Assembly: GCF_001613105.1 (NCBI RefSeq)
Contig: NZ_BDBS01000022.1
Span: 124,001-188,000, forward strand
Length of the DNA: 64,000 nucleotides
DNA from: Nocardia pseudobrasiliensis NBRC 108224
GTDB taxonomy: Bacteria; Actinomycetota; Actinomycetes; Mycobacteriales; Mycobacteriaceae
Direction of reading: 5' to 3'
Positions within the stretch are counted from its first letter, which is position 1; each line of letters opens with the position of its first letter. The translations under genes and the position numbers were made by a program. Positions 16,523 to 25,005 of the stretch are shown in pieces. The notes under the pieces are model-generated. The model did no database searches. It saw only the letters and a list, made by a program, of their open reading frames with translations, and was not told the DNA's origin.

Positions 16523-17554
16523 GTGGTGCCGACCGCAAGCGACACGGACGACCAAGACACCGCGGACGACGGGGTGTGGGACGAGGACGAGTCCCCGACC
16601 CTGCGTCGGGCTCGAAAGGAAGCGGAGGTCACCGCCGGTGGGGACTCGATACGGGCGTATCTGAAGCAGATCGGGCGAGTCCCCCTGCTCTCCGCGGCCG
16701 AAGAGGTCGATCTGGCGATCCGGATCGAGGTCGGACTGTATGCGGCGGAGAAGCTGCGGGTCGAGCCCGAGGTGTCATCGGGTCTCGACGCGGCACAATG
16801 CCGAGATCTGACCTCGATCGTGCTGGAGGGCGCCCGAGCGAAGGATCATCTGCTCGAGGCGAATCTGCGCTTGGTGGTGTCGATCGCCAAGCGGTACAGC
16901 GGGCGGGGTATGGCCTTTCTCGACCTGATCCAGGAGGGCAATCTGGGCCTGCTGCGGGCGGTCGAAAAGTTCGACTACACCAGGGGATTCAAGTTCTCGA
17001 CCTATGCCACGTGGTGGATCCGTCAGGCAATTTCTCGCGCGATGGCCGACCAGGCCCGCACGATACGCATCCCCGTGCACATGGTGGAGATCGTCAACAG
17101 ACTCGGACGCGTGCAGCGCGATCTGTTTCAGCAGCTGGGCCGTGAGGCCACCGCGGTCGAGGTGGCCGGGGAATTGGGTATCACCCCGGCGAGAGTTATG
17201 GAGATTCGGCAGATCGCGCGGGAGCCGATCTCGTTGGATCAGCCGATCGGTGACGAGGGCGCCAGCCAGATCGGCGACTTCATCGAGGACTCAGAGGCCG
17301 TCGTCGCGATCGAGGCGGTGGCCTTCACCCTGCTGCAGGAGCAACTACAGGCGGTGCTCGAGACGCTCAGCGAGCGCGAAGCCGGTGTCATGCGCCTGCG
17401 CTACGGCCTGGGTGATGGGCAGCCTCGAACCCTCGACGACATCGGGAAGGTCTACGGCGTCACCCGGGAGCGGATCCGGCAGATCGAGTCGAAAACGATG
17501 TCGAAACTACGTCACCCGTCCCGCTCACAATTACTGCAGGACTACCTCGAGTAG
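16523..17554 (+). CDS. RNA polymerase sigma-70 factor (SigB/HrdB-like)
   Basis: 343 residues. An acidic N-terminus precedes region 1.2 (DSIRAYLKQIGRVPLLSAAEEVDLA). Region 2 (LRLVVSIAKRYSGRGMAFLDLIQEGNLGLLRAVEKFDYTRGFKFSTYATWWIRQAI) is complete. Region 3 and region 4 follow, with GVTRERIRQIESKTMSKLRHPSR. GTG start after GGAGG (16512-16516); another GTG three bases on is possible. It lacks the long N-terminal extension of the primary factor, so it is a group-2 factor like mycobacterial SigB rather than SigA. Its regulon is unknown. It is flanked by decayed genes and carries no anti-sigma neighbour. Confidence 0.93.
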   Translation: MVPTASDTDDQDTADDGVWDEDESPTLRRARKEAEVTAGGDSIRAYLKQIGRVPLLSAAEEVDLAIRIEVGLYAAEKLRVEPEVSSGLDAAQCRDLTSIVLEGARAKDHLLEANLRLVVSIAKRYSGRGMAFLDLIQEGNLGLLRAVEKFDYTRGFKFSTYATWWIRQAISRAMADQARTIRIPVHMVEIVNRLGRVQRDLFQQLGREATAVEVAGELGITPARVMEIRQIAREPISLDQPIGDEGASQIGDFIEDSEAVVAIEAVAFTLLQEQLQAVLETLSEREAGVMRLRYGLGDGQPRTLDDIGKVYGVTRERIRQIESKTMSKLRHPSRSQLLQDYLE

Positions 17555-17628
17555 TCGACCGCGGCGAGGATGTACCGACTTGCCCTCAGAGTTTCGTTCA
17601 GGCCATCCTCGGCGCGGGTCAAGGCAGG

Positions 17629-17772
17629 TTATCCGCGCTTCTTGACCTTGTTCTCGAAGCCTACGATTCCGGATTGCGGATCAGCCGATCCAGCCTTCTT
17701 CTCCGCTCGTTTCTCCTTCAGGGATTTGCCCTGACCCTTGGACATCTTGCTACGCGGAGATTTGTCGGACAA
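17629..17772 (-). CDS. Small conserved basic protein, 47 aa
   Basis: TTG start preceded by AAAGGA (8 nt spacing). The protein opens MSDKSPRSKMSKGQGKSL, continues with KEKRAEKKA, and ends FENKVKKRG. Lys/Arg-rich proteins with this MSDKSPR...SLKEKRA pattern are widespread in actinobacteria and of unknown function. The sequence is highly charged with no membrane segment, and could bind nucleic acid. It is convergent with the sigma factor gene. Recognition rests on the conserved pattern as I remember it; the alternative ATG at codon 10 would lose the conserved N-terminus. Confidence 0.7.
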   Translation of the reverse strand: MSDKSPRSKMSKGQGKSLKEKRAEKKAGSADPQSGIVGFENKVKKRG

Positions 17773-18082
17773 CTGGTTGGTCCTTTGTTCGGAAGGTCTC
17801 GACGACCTCGTTGCCTCGACCCTACGCCACCACAGCTCGTCCCGGTCCCGAGCGTGTTTTCGACGATGGCACCGTGGGTTCGATCACGCCGAGCCGTCCC
17901 AGGTAGGGGCCGGATACGCCCGCTCAGCGCACCCGCGCAGCGCCTCAGAGGCGGTCGGGCTCGAGCCGATCGACCGACCAAACCCTTGTCGGGTCGGTCA
18001 ATTGTGCTGCGGAATACACCATTTCGGGCAACAATTATCGCCGGAGTGCGGCGGGTCAGTCCGGCAGTTGGCCCCTTCGGGG

Positions 18083-18245
18083 AAATCTGTGGCCACGCTG
18101 CGAACGGAAATCGAAGCCGCCGACGCCTCCGGAGAACCAGCGCTCGCCCTGCGCCGCAGCATCGGCCGGACGCGCGACATGTGGCGCGACCACGGCAGTG
18201 TCATGCGTGCCCCAGCCGACCACGCCCCCTCGCATGCGACCCGGC
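18083..18245 (+). pseudogene. TetR regulator C-terminal remnant
   Basis: This lies in an otherwise gene-free stretch of 550 bp (17773-18322). One frame reads SVATLRTEIEAADASGEPALALRRSIGRTRDMWRDHGSVMRAPADHAP, resembling the helix 4-6 region of a TetR ligand-binding domain. There is no HTH upstream and the reading continues into nonsense. It is a remnant, with low-to-moderate certainty. Confidence 0.35.
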
Positions 18246-18322
18246 GAAACCGATGGGGCCGGGCCCGAAACCGTCACCGGAGGGGGCTGATCTACTCGGG
18301 CTCGAGGATTCGGTGGAGAGTG

Positions 18323-18835
18323 TTATCCGACCGTGCCTTCGATGTGCGCCTTCAGTAGTTCCAGGCCGGGCTGGACGCGTGCGGAGTCTTCGACCGGGTG
18401 CGGGCCAGGGGGCTCGGTGTCGGGGATCAGCCGCTGGAAAAGCCTGCAGAACAGGGTCGTTTCGTTGCCGAGGTCGAAGGTGGTGAAGGTGGCGATCGCG
18501 TGCATCGCGGGCGCCGGGGTGCCGTCGTCGAGTATGTCGCGCCCGACCACGGTCCACAGTTTGCCGGGCACGCGGGCTACCACGGTGTATTCCTTCGGCT
18601 TCTCGTTCAGTTCCGGAAAGATGTACTCGAGCAGCACATCCCCGAGTTCGGCCGGGACGCCCTCGGTGCCGCGCCGCACCTCGGTGCCCGACGCGAAAGG
18701 CAGCCATTTCGGCAGGTTCGACCAAGTGGTCACCCAGTCGTAGACGACCTGGGCCGGACGTTCGACGAGGATGCGGTTCTCGACGAACCGGATGTTCAGA
18801 TTGTCCGGGATCTGGGGTACATACAGGTCAGACAT
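18323..18835 (-). CDS. SRPBCC (START-like) family protein
   Basis: 170 residues with a helix-grip pattern: RPAQVVYDWVTTWSNLPKWLPF at residues ~26-47, then alternating strands, and a long C-terminal helix (PGLELLKAHIEGTVG). SRPBCC proteins bind hydrophobic or aromatic ligands. It is the last gene of the GntR-adjacent operon, 24 bp after the dioxygenase. It may bind or transform an aromatic intermediate, but no catalytic residue can be named. Confidence 0.85.
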   Translation of the reverse strand: MSDLYVPQIPDNLNIRFVENRILVERPAQVVYDWVTTWSNLPKWLPFASGTEVRRGTEGVPAELGDVLLEYIFPELNEKPKEYTVVARVPGKLWTVVGRDILDDGTPAPAMHAIATFTTFDLGNETTLFCRLFQRLIPDTEPPGPHPVEDSARVQPGLELLKAHIEGTVG

Positions 18836-18859
18836 ATTCTCTCCCTTGGTGTTCGGGTG

Positions 18860-19783
18860 CTATCCGGCGTGATGCGCGCCGGTCATCAGTGCGGCGAGGT
18901 CTTCGGGGTGCAGGAACGACGGCGGAGGTGGCGGGCCCCAGCTGAACAGGCCCTGGGCGCCTTCGAAGACTTCCGGGGTCCAGAGTTGGTCGTCGATGAT
19001 CGAGTCCATGTCGGAGTAGTACTCGGAGAAGTTGCCCGCGGGATCTTTGAGATACCAGAAGAAGTTCGAGCCCGCGTGGTGACGTCCGAGTCCCCAGATG
19101 TGTCGTTCCGGATGACCCTCGAGCATGGCGGTGGCGCCGCGGCCGACATCGTCGATGTCGTCGAGCTGCCACGAGGTGTGGTGCAGGAAGTTGACCGGCG
19201 CGTTGAGTATCAGCACGTTGTGGTGATCGGTGGAACAGCGCAGGAACGCGCCTTCGTCCTTGATCTCGTCGGAAACCTTGAAACCCAGTCCGTCGGTGAA
19301 GAAGCGGCGGGTGGCCGCGTAGTCGACCGAGCCCAGAACCGCGTGGCCGAGTTTGCGTGGCCGTATCGGATCGTCGCGCAGCACACCGGGGGCGCGCGTG
19401 CCGCGGCGTTCGATGCGTCCCGGCCCGTTGTACGGGGTCACCGGCGCGGCGGGCTGCGTGATGCGATCCGAAATGCGCACCACAGCACGGAAATTGGCGA
19501 TCGGTTCCGTGGTGGCGACCGAGTCGGTGGTGCGTTCCACGGGCAGGCCGAACGCGCGCAGGCGGGCGGCGACCGCATCGAGGTCGCCGGGATCGTCTGC
19601 GCCGATGACGATTTCGGCCAGCCGACGCGATGGGGCTCGGAGGAGTCGGAGCTGGTCACCTCCGTCGCGGGTGGACAGCCAGCCGTCGGGTCGGGGTGTG
19701 AGGCCGAATTCGGTGTAGTAGTCGCGTGTCGCGGCCGGGTCGGGAACTCCGATCGTGACCGAGGCCAGTCGGTGCAATGCCAT
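18860..19783 (-). CDS. VOC-family extradiol dioxygenase
   Basis: 307 residues with two glyoxalase/VOC modules. The C-terminal module carries the expected iron triad: His in RKLGHAVLGS, His in NFLHHTSWQLDDIDDV, and Glu in GNFSEYYSDMD. This is the layout of type I catechol 2,3-dioxygenases (BphC/HsaC), which open catechol rings. ATG after GGAGAG. It sits between a FAH hydrolase and a SRPBCC gene, consistent with meta-cleavage of a catechol and hydrolysis of the product. The substrate is not known. Confidence 0.88.
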   Translation of the reverse strand: MALHRLASVTIGVPDPAATRDYYTEFGLTPRPDGWLSTRDGGDQLRLLRAPSRRLAEIVIGADDPGDLDAVAARLRAFGLPVERTTDSVATTEPIANFRAVVRISDRITQPAAPVTPYNGPGRIERRGTRAPGVLRDDPIRPRKLGHAVLGSVDYAATRRFFTDGLGFKVSDEIKDEGAFLRCSTDHHNVLILNAPVNFLHHTSWQLDDIDDVGRGATAMLEGHPERHIWGLGRHHAGSNFFWYLKDPAGNFSEYYSDMDSIIDDQLWTPEVFEGAQGLFSWGPPPPPSFLHPEDLAALMTGAHHAG

Positions 19784-19808
19784 TGTCTCTCCAGGGAATT
19801 CGGGGCGC

Positions 19809-20660
19809 TTACTTCCCGGCCACGACCAGGTGACGCATCTCGCCGATGCCGCGCACATAACTCACCAGTTCATCGCCGGGGGCGAGGTACCGTTGCGGGG
19901 TCCGGCCGAACCCGACCCCGGCGGGGGTACCGGTGAAGATCACATCGCCGGGCAGCAGTGGCGTGATCGCCGAGAGCCGCGCGATCAGCTCGGGCACCGG
20001 GAAGACCATGTCGGAGGTCCGGCCCTGCTGCATCTGCTCACCGTTGATCAGGCAGCCCAGTGCCAGATCGTCGGGGTTGTCGAACTCGTCGGGGGTGACC
20101 AGCACCGGCCCGATCGGCCCGAAACCCGGGTAGGACTTGCCCATGCTGAACTGGGGCGCCGGGCCCACCCGCTGCCGGATTCGCTCCGAAACGTCCTGCC
20201 CCACAGACACTCCCGCGACGTGACGCCACGCATCCGCGGCGGCGACGTGGTGCGCCCGGCGGCCGAGCACCACCACCAGTTCGACCTCCCAGTCCACCTT
20301 GCCCGGCACCAGCGTGATCGTCCCGTACGGATCGGCCAGCGAGGTGGCGAACTTGGTGAACACCGCGGGCTCCTCGGGCGCCGCCAATCCCGACTCCGCG
20401 GCGTGCTCGGCGTAGTTGAGTCCGATGGCGAACAGCTGCCGCGGATGCGGTGCCGGATTACCGAATTCCGTTGCCGGAACCTCCGATAGCGGTATGCCCT
20501 CCGCGGTGACGGTCGTGCAGAACTCGAGCAGTTCGTCCCAGCGTTCGTAGGCGTCCTGGATATTCGGGCCGAACCATCCGCCGCTGGCGCGGGCCAGGTC
20601 GACGACGGTGTCGGACGCGGTGATCAATGACAAACGGTTCGAGATGGTAGCGAAACGCAT
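19809..20660 (-). CDS. Fumarylacetoacetate hydrolase family protein
   Basis: 283 residues. The FAH core is evident: FAIGLNYAEHAAESG, then FTKFATSLADPYG, then the acidic metal ligands in VDWEVELVVVLGRRAHHV (E-x-E), and LLPGDVIFTGTPAGVGFGR near the C-terminus. The family hydrolyses C-C bonds of acylpyruvates or isomerises and decarboxylates meta-cleavage products. It lies 25 bp upstream of the VOC dioxygenase and therefore probably acts downstream of it in one pathway. Confidence 0.92.
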   Translation of the reverse strand: MRFATISNRLSLITASDTVVDLARASGGWFGPNIQDAYERWDELLEFCTTVTAEGIPLSEVPATEFGNPAPHPRQLFAIGLNYAEHAAESGLAAPEEPAVFTKFATSLADPYGTITLVPGKVDWEVELVVVLGRRAHHVAAADAWRHVAGVSVGQDVSERIRQRVGPAPQFSMGKSYPGFGPIGPVLVTPDEFDNPDDLALGCLINGEQMQQGRTSDMVFPVPELIARLSAITPLLPGDVIFTGTPAGVGFGRTPQRYLAPGDELVSYVRGIGEMRHLVVAGK

Positions 20661-20688
20661 TGTGCTGACTCCTGATTGATGGGGATGG

Positions 20689-21070
20689 TCACCGCTGCGA
20701 CGCGAGGTCGCCGTGGGTGGCCGCGGATCGGTAGTCGGTATAGGTGTAGGGGTTGTCGAGAACCTTGGTCTCGGGGATTTCCGGATTCATACCCTCGCGC
20801 CAGGCCTGCTCGCCGATTTCGGCGCGCAGGTGGTCGACCGTCGCCTGCACCGCACGCCGGGCCTCGGCCAGGTCGACGCCGACCAGGCGGTGGTCGCGCT
20901 TGACGATCCGGCCGTCGACCAGGACCGTGTCGACATCGGCGCGCCGCGCCTGCAGGACCACGTGTGCGTGCGGGTTCAGCAGCGGCGTCATCGCCGGCGA
21001 CTCGTCGTTGCGTGGTGAGGACGGTCCCACCGCGAAGCACGGACGGACGGTGAAGGGTGCGCGAGTGCAT
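20689..21070 (-). pseudogene. Amidohydrolase with internal deletion (both ends kept)
   Basis: The start is intact: ATG after GAGGAG, with MHSRTLHRPSVLRGGTVLTT resembling the first strand of metal-dependent amidohydrolases. After ~25 codons the frame shifts and the text jumps to a typical C-terminal end (NPHAHVVLQARRADVDTVLV, DGRIVKRDHRLVGVDLAEARRA). About 350 residues with all catalytic histidines are missing. It was the promoter-proximal gene of the FAH/VOC/SRPBCC operon. It cannot be active. Confidence 0.75.
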
Positions 21071-21133
21071 GACGACTCCTCGAATCACAGTGCTCGGCAG
21101 GGGCTTCCGGCTCTCCAGGGCCGAGTTGCCTAC

Positions 21134-21166
21134 AGTTTCGAAAGTAGACGCAAACTTTCGAAAGTT
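21134..21166. promoter_or_regulatory. Tandem GntR operators
   Basis: Two TTTCGAAA-centred palindromes occur here. The upstream one, AGTTTCGAAAGT (21134-21145), is imperfect. The downstream one, AACTTTCGAAAGTT (21153-21166), is perfect over 14 bp. Their centres are 20 bp apart, about two helical turns, so two dimers would sit on one face. The site lies between the GntR gene and the divergent catabolic operon. Confidence 0.7.
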
Positions 21167-21199
21167 CAATGGGTATTCGTAAACTGCTAGACTGTGGGT

Positions 21200-21892
21200 A
21201 TGGCGAAGACCGGCGGGACCACCCGCACCGACGGCATCCACCAGGCGTTGCGCGCCGACATTCTCGGCGGTCGGCTGGTTCCCGGCGAACGACTCAAGTT
21301 CCCGGACCTCGCCGATCGCTACCAGGTGAGCGTCGGCGCCACGCGCGAGGTGCTGACCCGGTTGGTCGCCGAGGGACTGGTGGTGGCGAAACCGCATCAG
21401 GGCTACCAGGTCCGGCCGCTGTCCCATCAGGATCTGGCCGAGCTGACGCAGGCGCGGGCGGAGATCGAATCCCTGGTCCTGCGCCTGTCCGTACTGGAGG
21501 GCGATATGCGCTGGGAGGCCGATGCCGTTGCGGCACACCACCTTCTGGAACGCGCGACGTACCGGGACCCGGCGGACCCGGGCCGCCTGACCGACGAATG
21601 GTCCCAGGCCCACGCCGCTTTTCACCACGCGCTACTGGCAGGCTGCCCCAACCAGCGGCTGCTCGACACGGCACGATCGCTGCGCCAGGAGGCCGAGCTG
21701 TATCGGCAGTGGTCGGTGTCCCTGGGTGACGAACCCGACCGCGACGTCGCCGCCGAACACCGAGCGCTGCTCGATGCCGTCCTCGCCCGCGACGCCGACC
21801 ACGCTCAGCAACTACTGCGCGACCACATCGCGCGCACCACCCGACTACTGATCAACGGCACACCCACCGACACAGCCGGGACGGATGAATGA
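21200..21892 (+). CDS. GntR family (FCD) transcriptional regulator
   Basis: 230 residues. The N-terminal winged HTH is HQALRADILGGRLVPGERL, then DLADRYQVSVGATREVLTRLVAEGLV. The C-terminal helical FCD domain has HAAFHHALLAGC and AEHRALLDAVLARDA, whose Asp/His residues usually bind a metal and a small acid ligand. There is no clear Shine-Dalgarno. TAGACT at 21188-21193 could be a -10 giving a nearly leaderless mRNA; a GTG at 21194 is an alternative start. It most likely represses the divergent FAH/VOC operon and itself. Confidence 0.9.
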   Translation: MAKTGGTTRTDGIHQALRADILGGRLVPGERLKFPDLADRYQVSVGATREVLTRLVAEGLVVAKPHQGYQVRPLSHQDLAELTQARAEIESLVLRLSVLEGDMRWEADAVAAHHLLERATYRDPADPGRLTDEWSQAHAAFHHALLAGCPNQRLLDTARSLRQEAELYRQWSVSLGDEPDRDVAAEHRALLDAVLARDADHAQQLLRDHIARTTRLLINGTPTDTAGTDE

Positions 21893-21905
21893 AAGACGGT
21901 CGCGC

Positions 21906-23216
21906 TCAGGGCATCTGCCCGGTCGTCAGGGTCGCCGCGCGGTCCCGCCAGACATAGAGCGCGGTGGCCGCGGTGCCCAGGCACAGCGCGAGGGCGCTCA
22001 AACCGAGCGACCAGTGCACGCCGATGGCCGCCCCGATCAATCCGACGGTGAAGCCGCTACCGGCGCGCAGGCCGCTGGAGGAAACGCCGTAGAGCCCGAT
22101 CACCCGACCCCGGTCGGCGGCCGGGGCGAGCAGTTGCACGAGGGTCTGTCCGATCGACATCGACGCCAGGTTCGCCACGCCGCTGACCACCAGCATCACG
22201 ACCGCGAACGGATAGTTGGCGGTGGCGGCGAAACACAGGCTCGTCAGTCCGTAGATCGCGGTGCTGACGACGGCGGCCGTGACCGTCGGTTTGATCCGTC
22301 CGGTGGCCTCGAGCAGGACACCGCCGACGACTCCGCCGACCCCGTTGGCGAACAGCAGCACACCGTAGGTCAGTCCGGCATCGCCCGCGCCGAGGTCGTG
22401 CGCGAAGATCGGCATGGACGACTGCATCGATGCACCGACGAAGAACGAGCCGAGCCCGGCGAGCACGATCATGCTGACCATCGTGCGATTCGACCGGACC
22501 TCGCGGAACACCCGCACCGAATCGAGCACGCCGACCCGCGGCCGCGGCACATGGCCGTCGCGCGTGTGACCGGTGAACTTGGTCCGGAACAGGAACAGCG
22601 TAAGCGGCAGGTAGAACACGATATTGGCGAATATGCCCGCGGTCGGGCCGAGTCCGAGCAGCAGCGCCGAGCCGACCACCGGGCCGAACAGGATGCCGAG
22701 GCTGCGGAAGGTGGCATTGAGCCGGACCGCGCTGGGCAACTCGTCGCGCCCGACGAAGTCGTGCAGCATCAACTGCTCCCCCGGGCCCCACAGTGATCCG
22801 GCGCAGCCGTGCAGCACGAGCAGCACGCACGCCTGCCATACCTGAAGTGATCCGGTGAGGAACAGCACGCCCCAGGCCGCGGAGACGGCCATGAACAGGA
22901 CCTGCGCCGCCTGGATGAGCCGACGGCAGTCGTAGCGATCGGCGAGCGATCCGAAGTAGACGGAGAACAGCAGGAACGGCACCCAGTGGCTGATCACCTC
23001 GAACCCGGCCAGCGCCGGCGAGTGGAACTTCTGCCAGAGCACCCAATAGGTGATGACGTGCTCGATATTGTCGGCCATCATCGCCAGCGCGGCGCCGAAC
23101 AGGTACGGCCGGCAGTCGCGGTTGCGCAGGGCCGCGAACTTGCGGACCGGGGCGGGACCGGAGGTTTCGGAATCGGATTCGAGGACGTGGGTGGCGACCC
23201 CGCAGGCGTTGCACAT
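21906..23216 (-). CDS. MFS transporter (EntS-like exporter)
   Basis: 436 residues with ~12 hydrophobic helices. The N-terminus (~30 residues) is cytoplasmic and has a Cys pair (MCNACG). The loop signature YFGSLADRYDCRRLIQAAQVL is the MFS motif A. The overall pattern resembles the enterobactin-exporter/multidrug MFS_3 group. A TetR gene is divergent (23407), so drug-inducible efflux is likely. The substrate is unknown. Confidence 0.88.
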   Translation of the reverse strand: MCNACGVATHVLESDSETSGPAPVRKFAALRNRDCRPYLFGAALAMMADNIEHVITYWVLWQKFHSPALAGFEVISHWVPFLLFSVYFGSLADRYDCRRLIQAAQVLFMAVSAAWGVLFLTGSLQVWQACVLLVLHGCAGSLWGPGEQLMLHDFVGRDELPSAVRLNATFRSLGILFGPVVGSALLLGLGPTAGIFANIVFYLPLTLFLFRTKFTGHTRDGHVPRPRVGVLDSVRVFREVRSNRTMVSMIVLAGLGSFFVGASMQSSMPIFAHDLGAGDAGLTYGVLLFANGVGGVVGGVLLEATGRIKPTVTAAVVSTAIYGLTSLCFAATANYPFAVVMLVVSGVANLASMSIGQTLVQLLAPAADRGRVIGLYGVSSSGLRAGSGFTVGLIGAAIGVHWSLGLSALALCLGTAATALYVWRDRAATLTTGQMP

Positions 23217-23346
23217 GGTTGTGTTTTCTCTTCAGGGGACCGGAATCCACCGGTCGGGCAGCGGAATCCGCGCGACAGCCGTCTGCATGCCGTCCGCCAC
23301 GGGGTGGTCGATCGAGTCGAAACCGTCGGCCATTCCGCTACAGTAG

Positions 23347-23360
23347 ACGCAACGTTGCGT
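23347..23360. promoter_or_regulatory. TetR operator palindrome
   Basis: ACGCAACGTTGCGT is a perfect 14-bp palindrome in the region between the MFS gene and the divergent TetR gene, 46 bp before the TetR start. Confidence 0.6.
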
Positions 23361-23406
23361 TGCGGCCAGCCGAGTACGCCACGCTCCCGCCCGGAGGAGA
23401 ACGCCA

Positions 23407-23997
23407 ATGACAGGCGACACCGGCCGCACCGCCCACCGCGGAAATCGGTACCAGCGCAGCGAGAAAGCCCGGCGCGCGGTACTCCACGCGATCGACGACC
23501 TACTGGTCGAACGCGGATTCGCCGGGCTGACGATCGAAGGTATCGCCGCCAGGGCCGGCGTCGCCAAGCAGACCATCTACCGCTGGTGGCCGTCCAAGAC
23601 CGAGATCCTGCTGGACGCCTTCACCGACGACGCCGCACAGCACCTCACCCCGCCCGATAGCGGCGACCTCGGCGAAGACCTGCGAATCCACCTGCACAAC
23701 CTCGCCGAATTCCTGACGACGTCGGACGCCGGAGCCGTCTTCCGGGCCCTCATCGGACAGGCGCAGCACGATCCGGAGGTCGCGACCAAGCTACGCACGG
23801 ACCATCTCGGCCACCAGCGTGATCGCGAGCGCCTGCCCCTGCAGCGCGCTCTCGCCCGCGGCGAGCTGCCGCCCGAGACCGACATCGACTTCCTGGTCGA
23901 TCAGTTGGTCGGCCCGATCTACTACCGCGCGTTGGTGACCGGTGAGCCCGTCTCGAAGGAGTTCACCGACCGGCTCGTGGCCCGAGTGCTGCGTTGA
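23407..23997 (+). CDS. TetR family regulator of the MFS pump
   Basis: 196 residues, ATG after GGAGGAGA. The HTH is at residues ~18-60 (ARRAVLHAIDDLLVERGFAGLTIEGIAARAGVAKQTIYRWWPSKTEIL). The C-terminal part matches the TetR_C domain common in actinobacterial regulators (DFLVDQLVGPIYYRALVTGEPV). It is divergent from the MFS exporter with a palindrome between them. Confidence 0.92.
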   Translation: MTGDTGRTAHRGNRYQRSEKARRAVLHAIDDLLVERGFAGLTIEGIAARAGVAKQTIYRWWPSKTEILLDAFTDDAAQHLTPPDSGDLGEDLRIHLHNLAEFLTTSDAGAVFRALIGQAQHDPEVATKLRTDHLGHQRDRERLPLQRALARGELPPETDIDFLVDQLVGPIYYRALVTGEPVSKEFTDRLVARVLR

Positions 23998-24011
23998 CCA
24001 CAGTCTCCGCA

Positions 24012-24830
24012 TCAAGGCATGCGGCAGACACCACCCAGGATCACCACCTTGGTGGCGGGCGCTTCGCTGTCGAGCCAATGCTGAACAGGCACCAGACCGG
24101 GGGCGAGGAATTCGAATCCGTCGAAATAGCTTGCCATCTCGGCTCTGGAACGGAAGGCGCCCTGGGCCGAGCTACCGGCGGTGTGCACCTTCGACTGCGA
24201 GATGAAAGCGTGGTCGCTTTCGTCGGATACGTGCGTGAAGACCAGATAACTTCCCGACACCATCACACTGCGGAGTCGTGCGATGATCTCGGCGGGATGT
24301 TCGTCGTCCATGACGAAGTGCAGGACGCCGACGAGCAGGATCGCGACCGGCTGATCGAAATCGATCAGCGCCTGTTCCCGCAGCCGGTCGATGATGTCGT
24401 CGGGATCGCGGACGTCTGCCAGCATCGAGGTCACACCGGGCGCACCGGACAGATACGCGTTGGCGTACGCGTACACGACCGGGTCGTAGTCGATGGACAC
24501 CACCCGCGCCGACGGATCGATCTTCTGGGCCACCTCGTGCACATTGGGCGAGTTCGGGATCCCCGCACCGAGATCGATGAACTGGCGCACACCCGCATCG
24601 GCAGCCAGCGCAACGGCTTGCAGCAGGAACTGGCGGCTGTACCGGGCCAAGGCCCGGTTGTCCGGCGCGATCGTCAACATCTCCTCGGCGAACGCCCGAT
24701 CCACCGCGTAGTTGTCCCCACCGCCCAGTACATAGTCATAGACCCGAGCGGCATTCGGCTTGGACGCATCGACACCCGTCAACACCCGGCTGGGTTCCGA
24801 CACCACATCCTCCTCGATAGGCTCGCCCAT
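24012..24830 (-). CDS. SAM-dependent methyltransferase, DUF574 type
   Basis: About 272 residues from ATG 24830 (a GTG at 24893 would add 21). It has NAARVYDYVLGGGDNYAVDR near the start, the SAM site FIDLGAGIPNSPNVHEVA, and VGVLHFVMDDEHPAEI. These are the hallmarks of the actinobacterial DUF574/SAM_MT_2 family, which is abundant in Streptomyces and Nocardia and has no assigned substrate. It stands alone between the TetR and epoxide hydrolase genes. Confidence 0.85.
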   Translation of the reverse strand: MGEPIEEDVVSEPSRVLTGVDASKPNAARVYDYVLGGGDNYAVDRAFAEEMLTIAPDNRALARYSRQFLLQAVALAADAGVRQFIDLGAGIPNSPNVHEVAQKIDPSARVVSIDYDPVVYAYANAYLSGAPGVTSMLADVRDPDDIIDRLREQALIDFDQPVAILLVGVLHFVMDDEHPAEIIARLRSVMVSGSYLVFTHVSDESDHAFISQSKVHTAGSSAQGAFRSRAEMASYFDGFEFLAPGLVPVQHWLDSEAPATKVVILGGVCRMP

Positions 24831-25005
24831 CGAAGCAAGGTATCGGTACAGCTCAGCCCTGCAAACGGCCGACCGGACGGTACTGTCACGCACCGGATTT
24901 CAACCCTGCCTCTCGCCCTACAAGACTGCCAGATCAACACGATGCGATCGAGCCCCGCCCCCGGCGTAACCCATCCGATGACGCACCGCGCCCCGGCTGT
25001 GAAGC

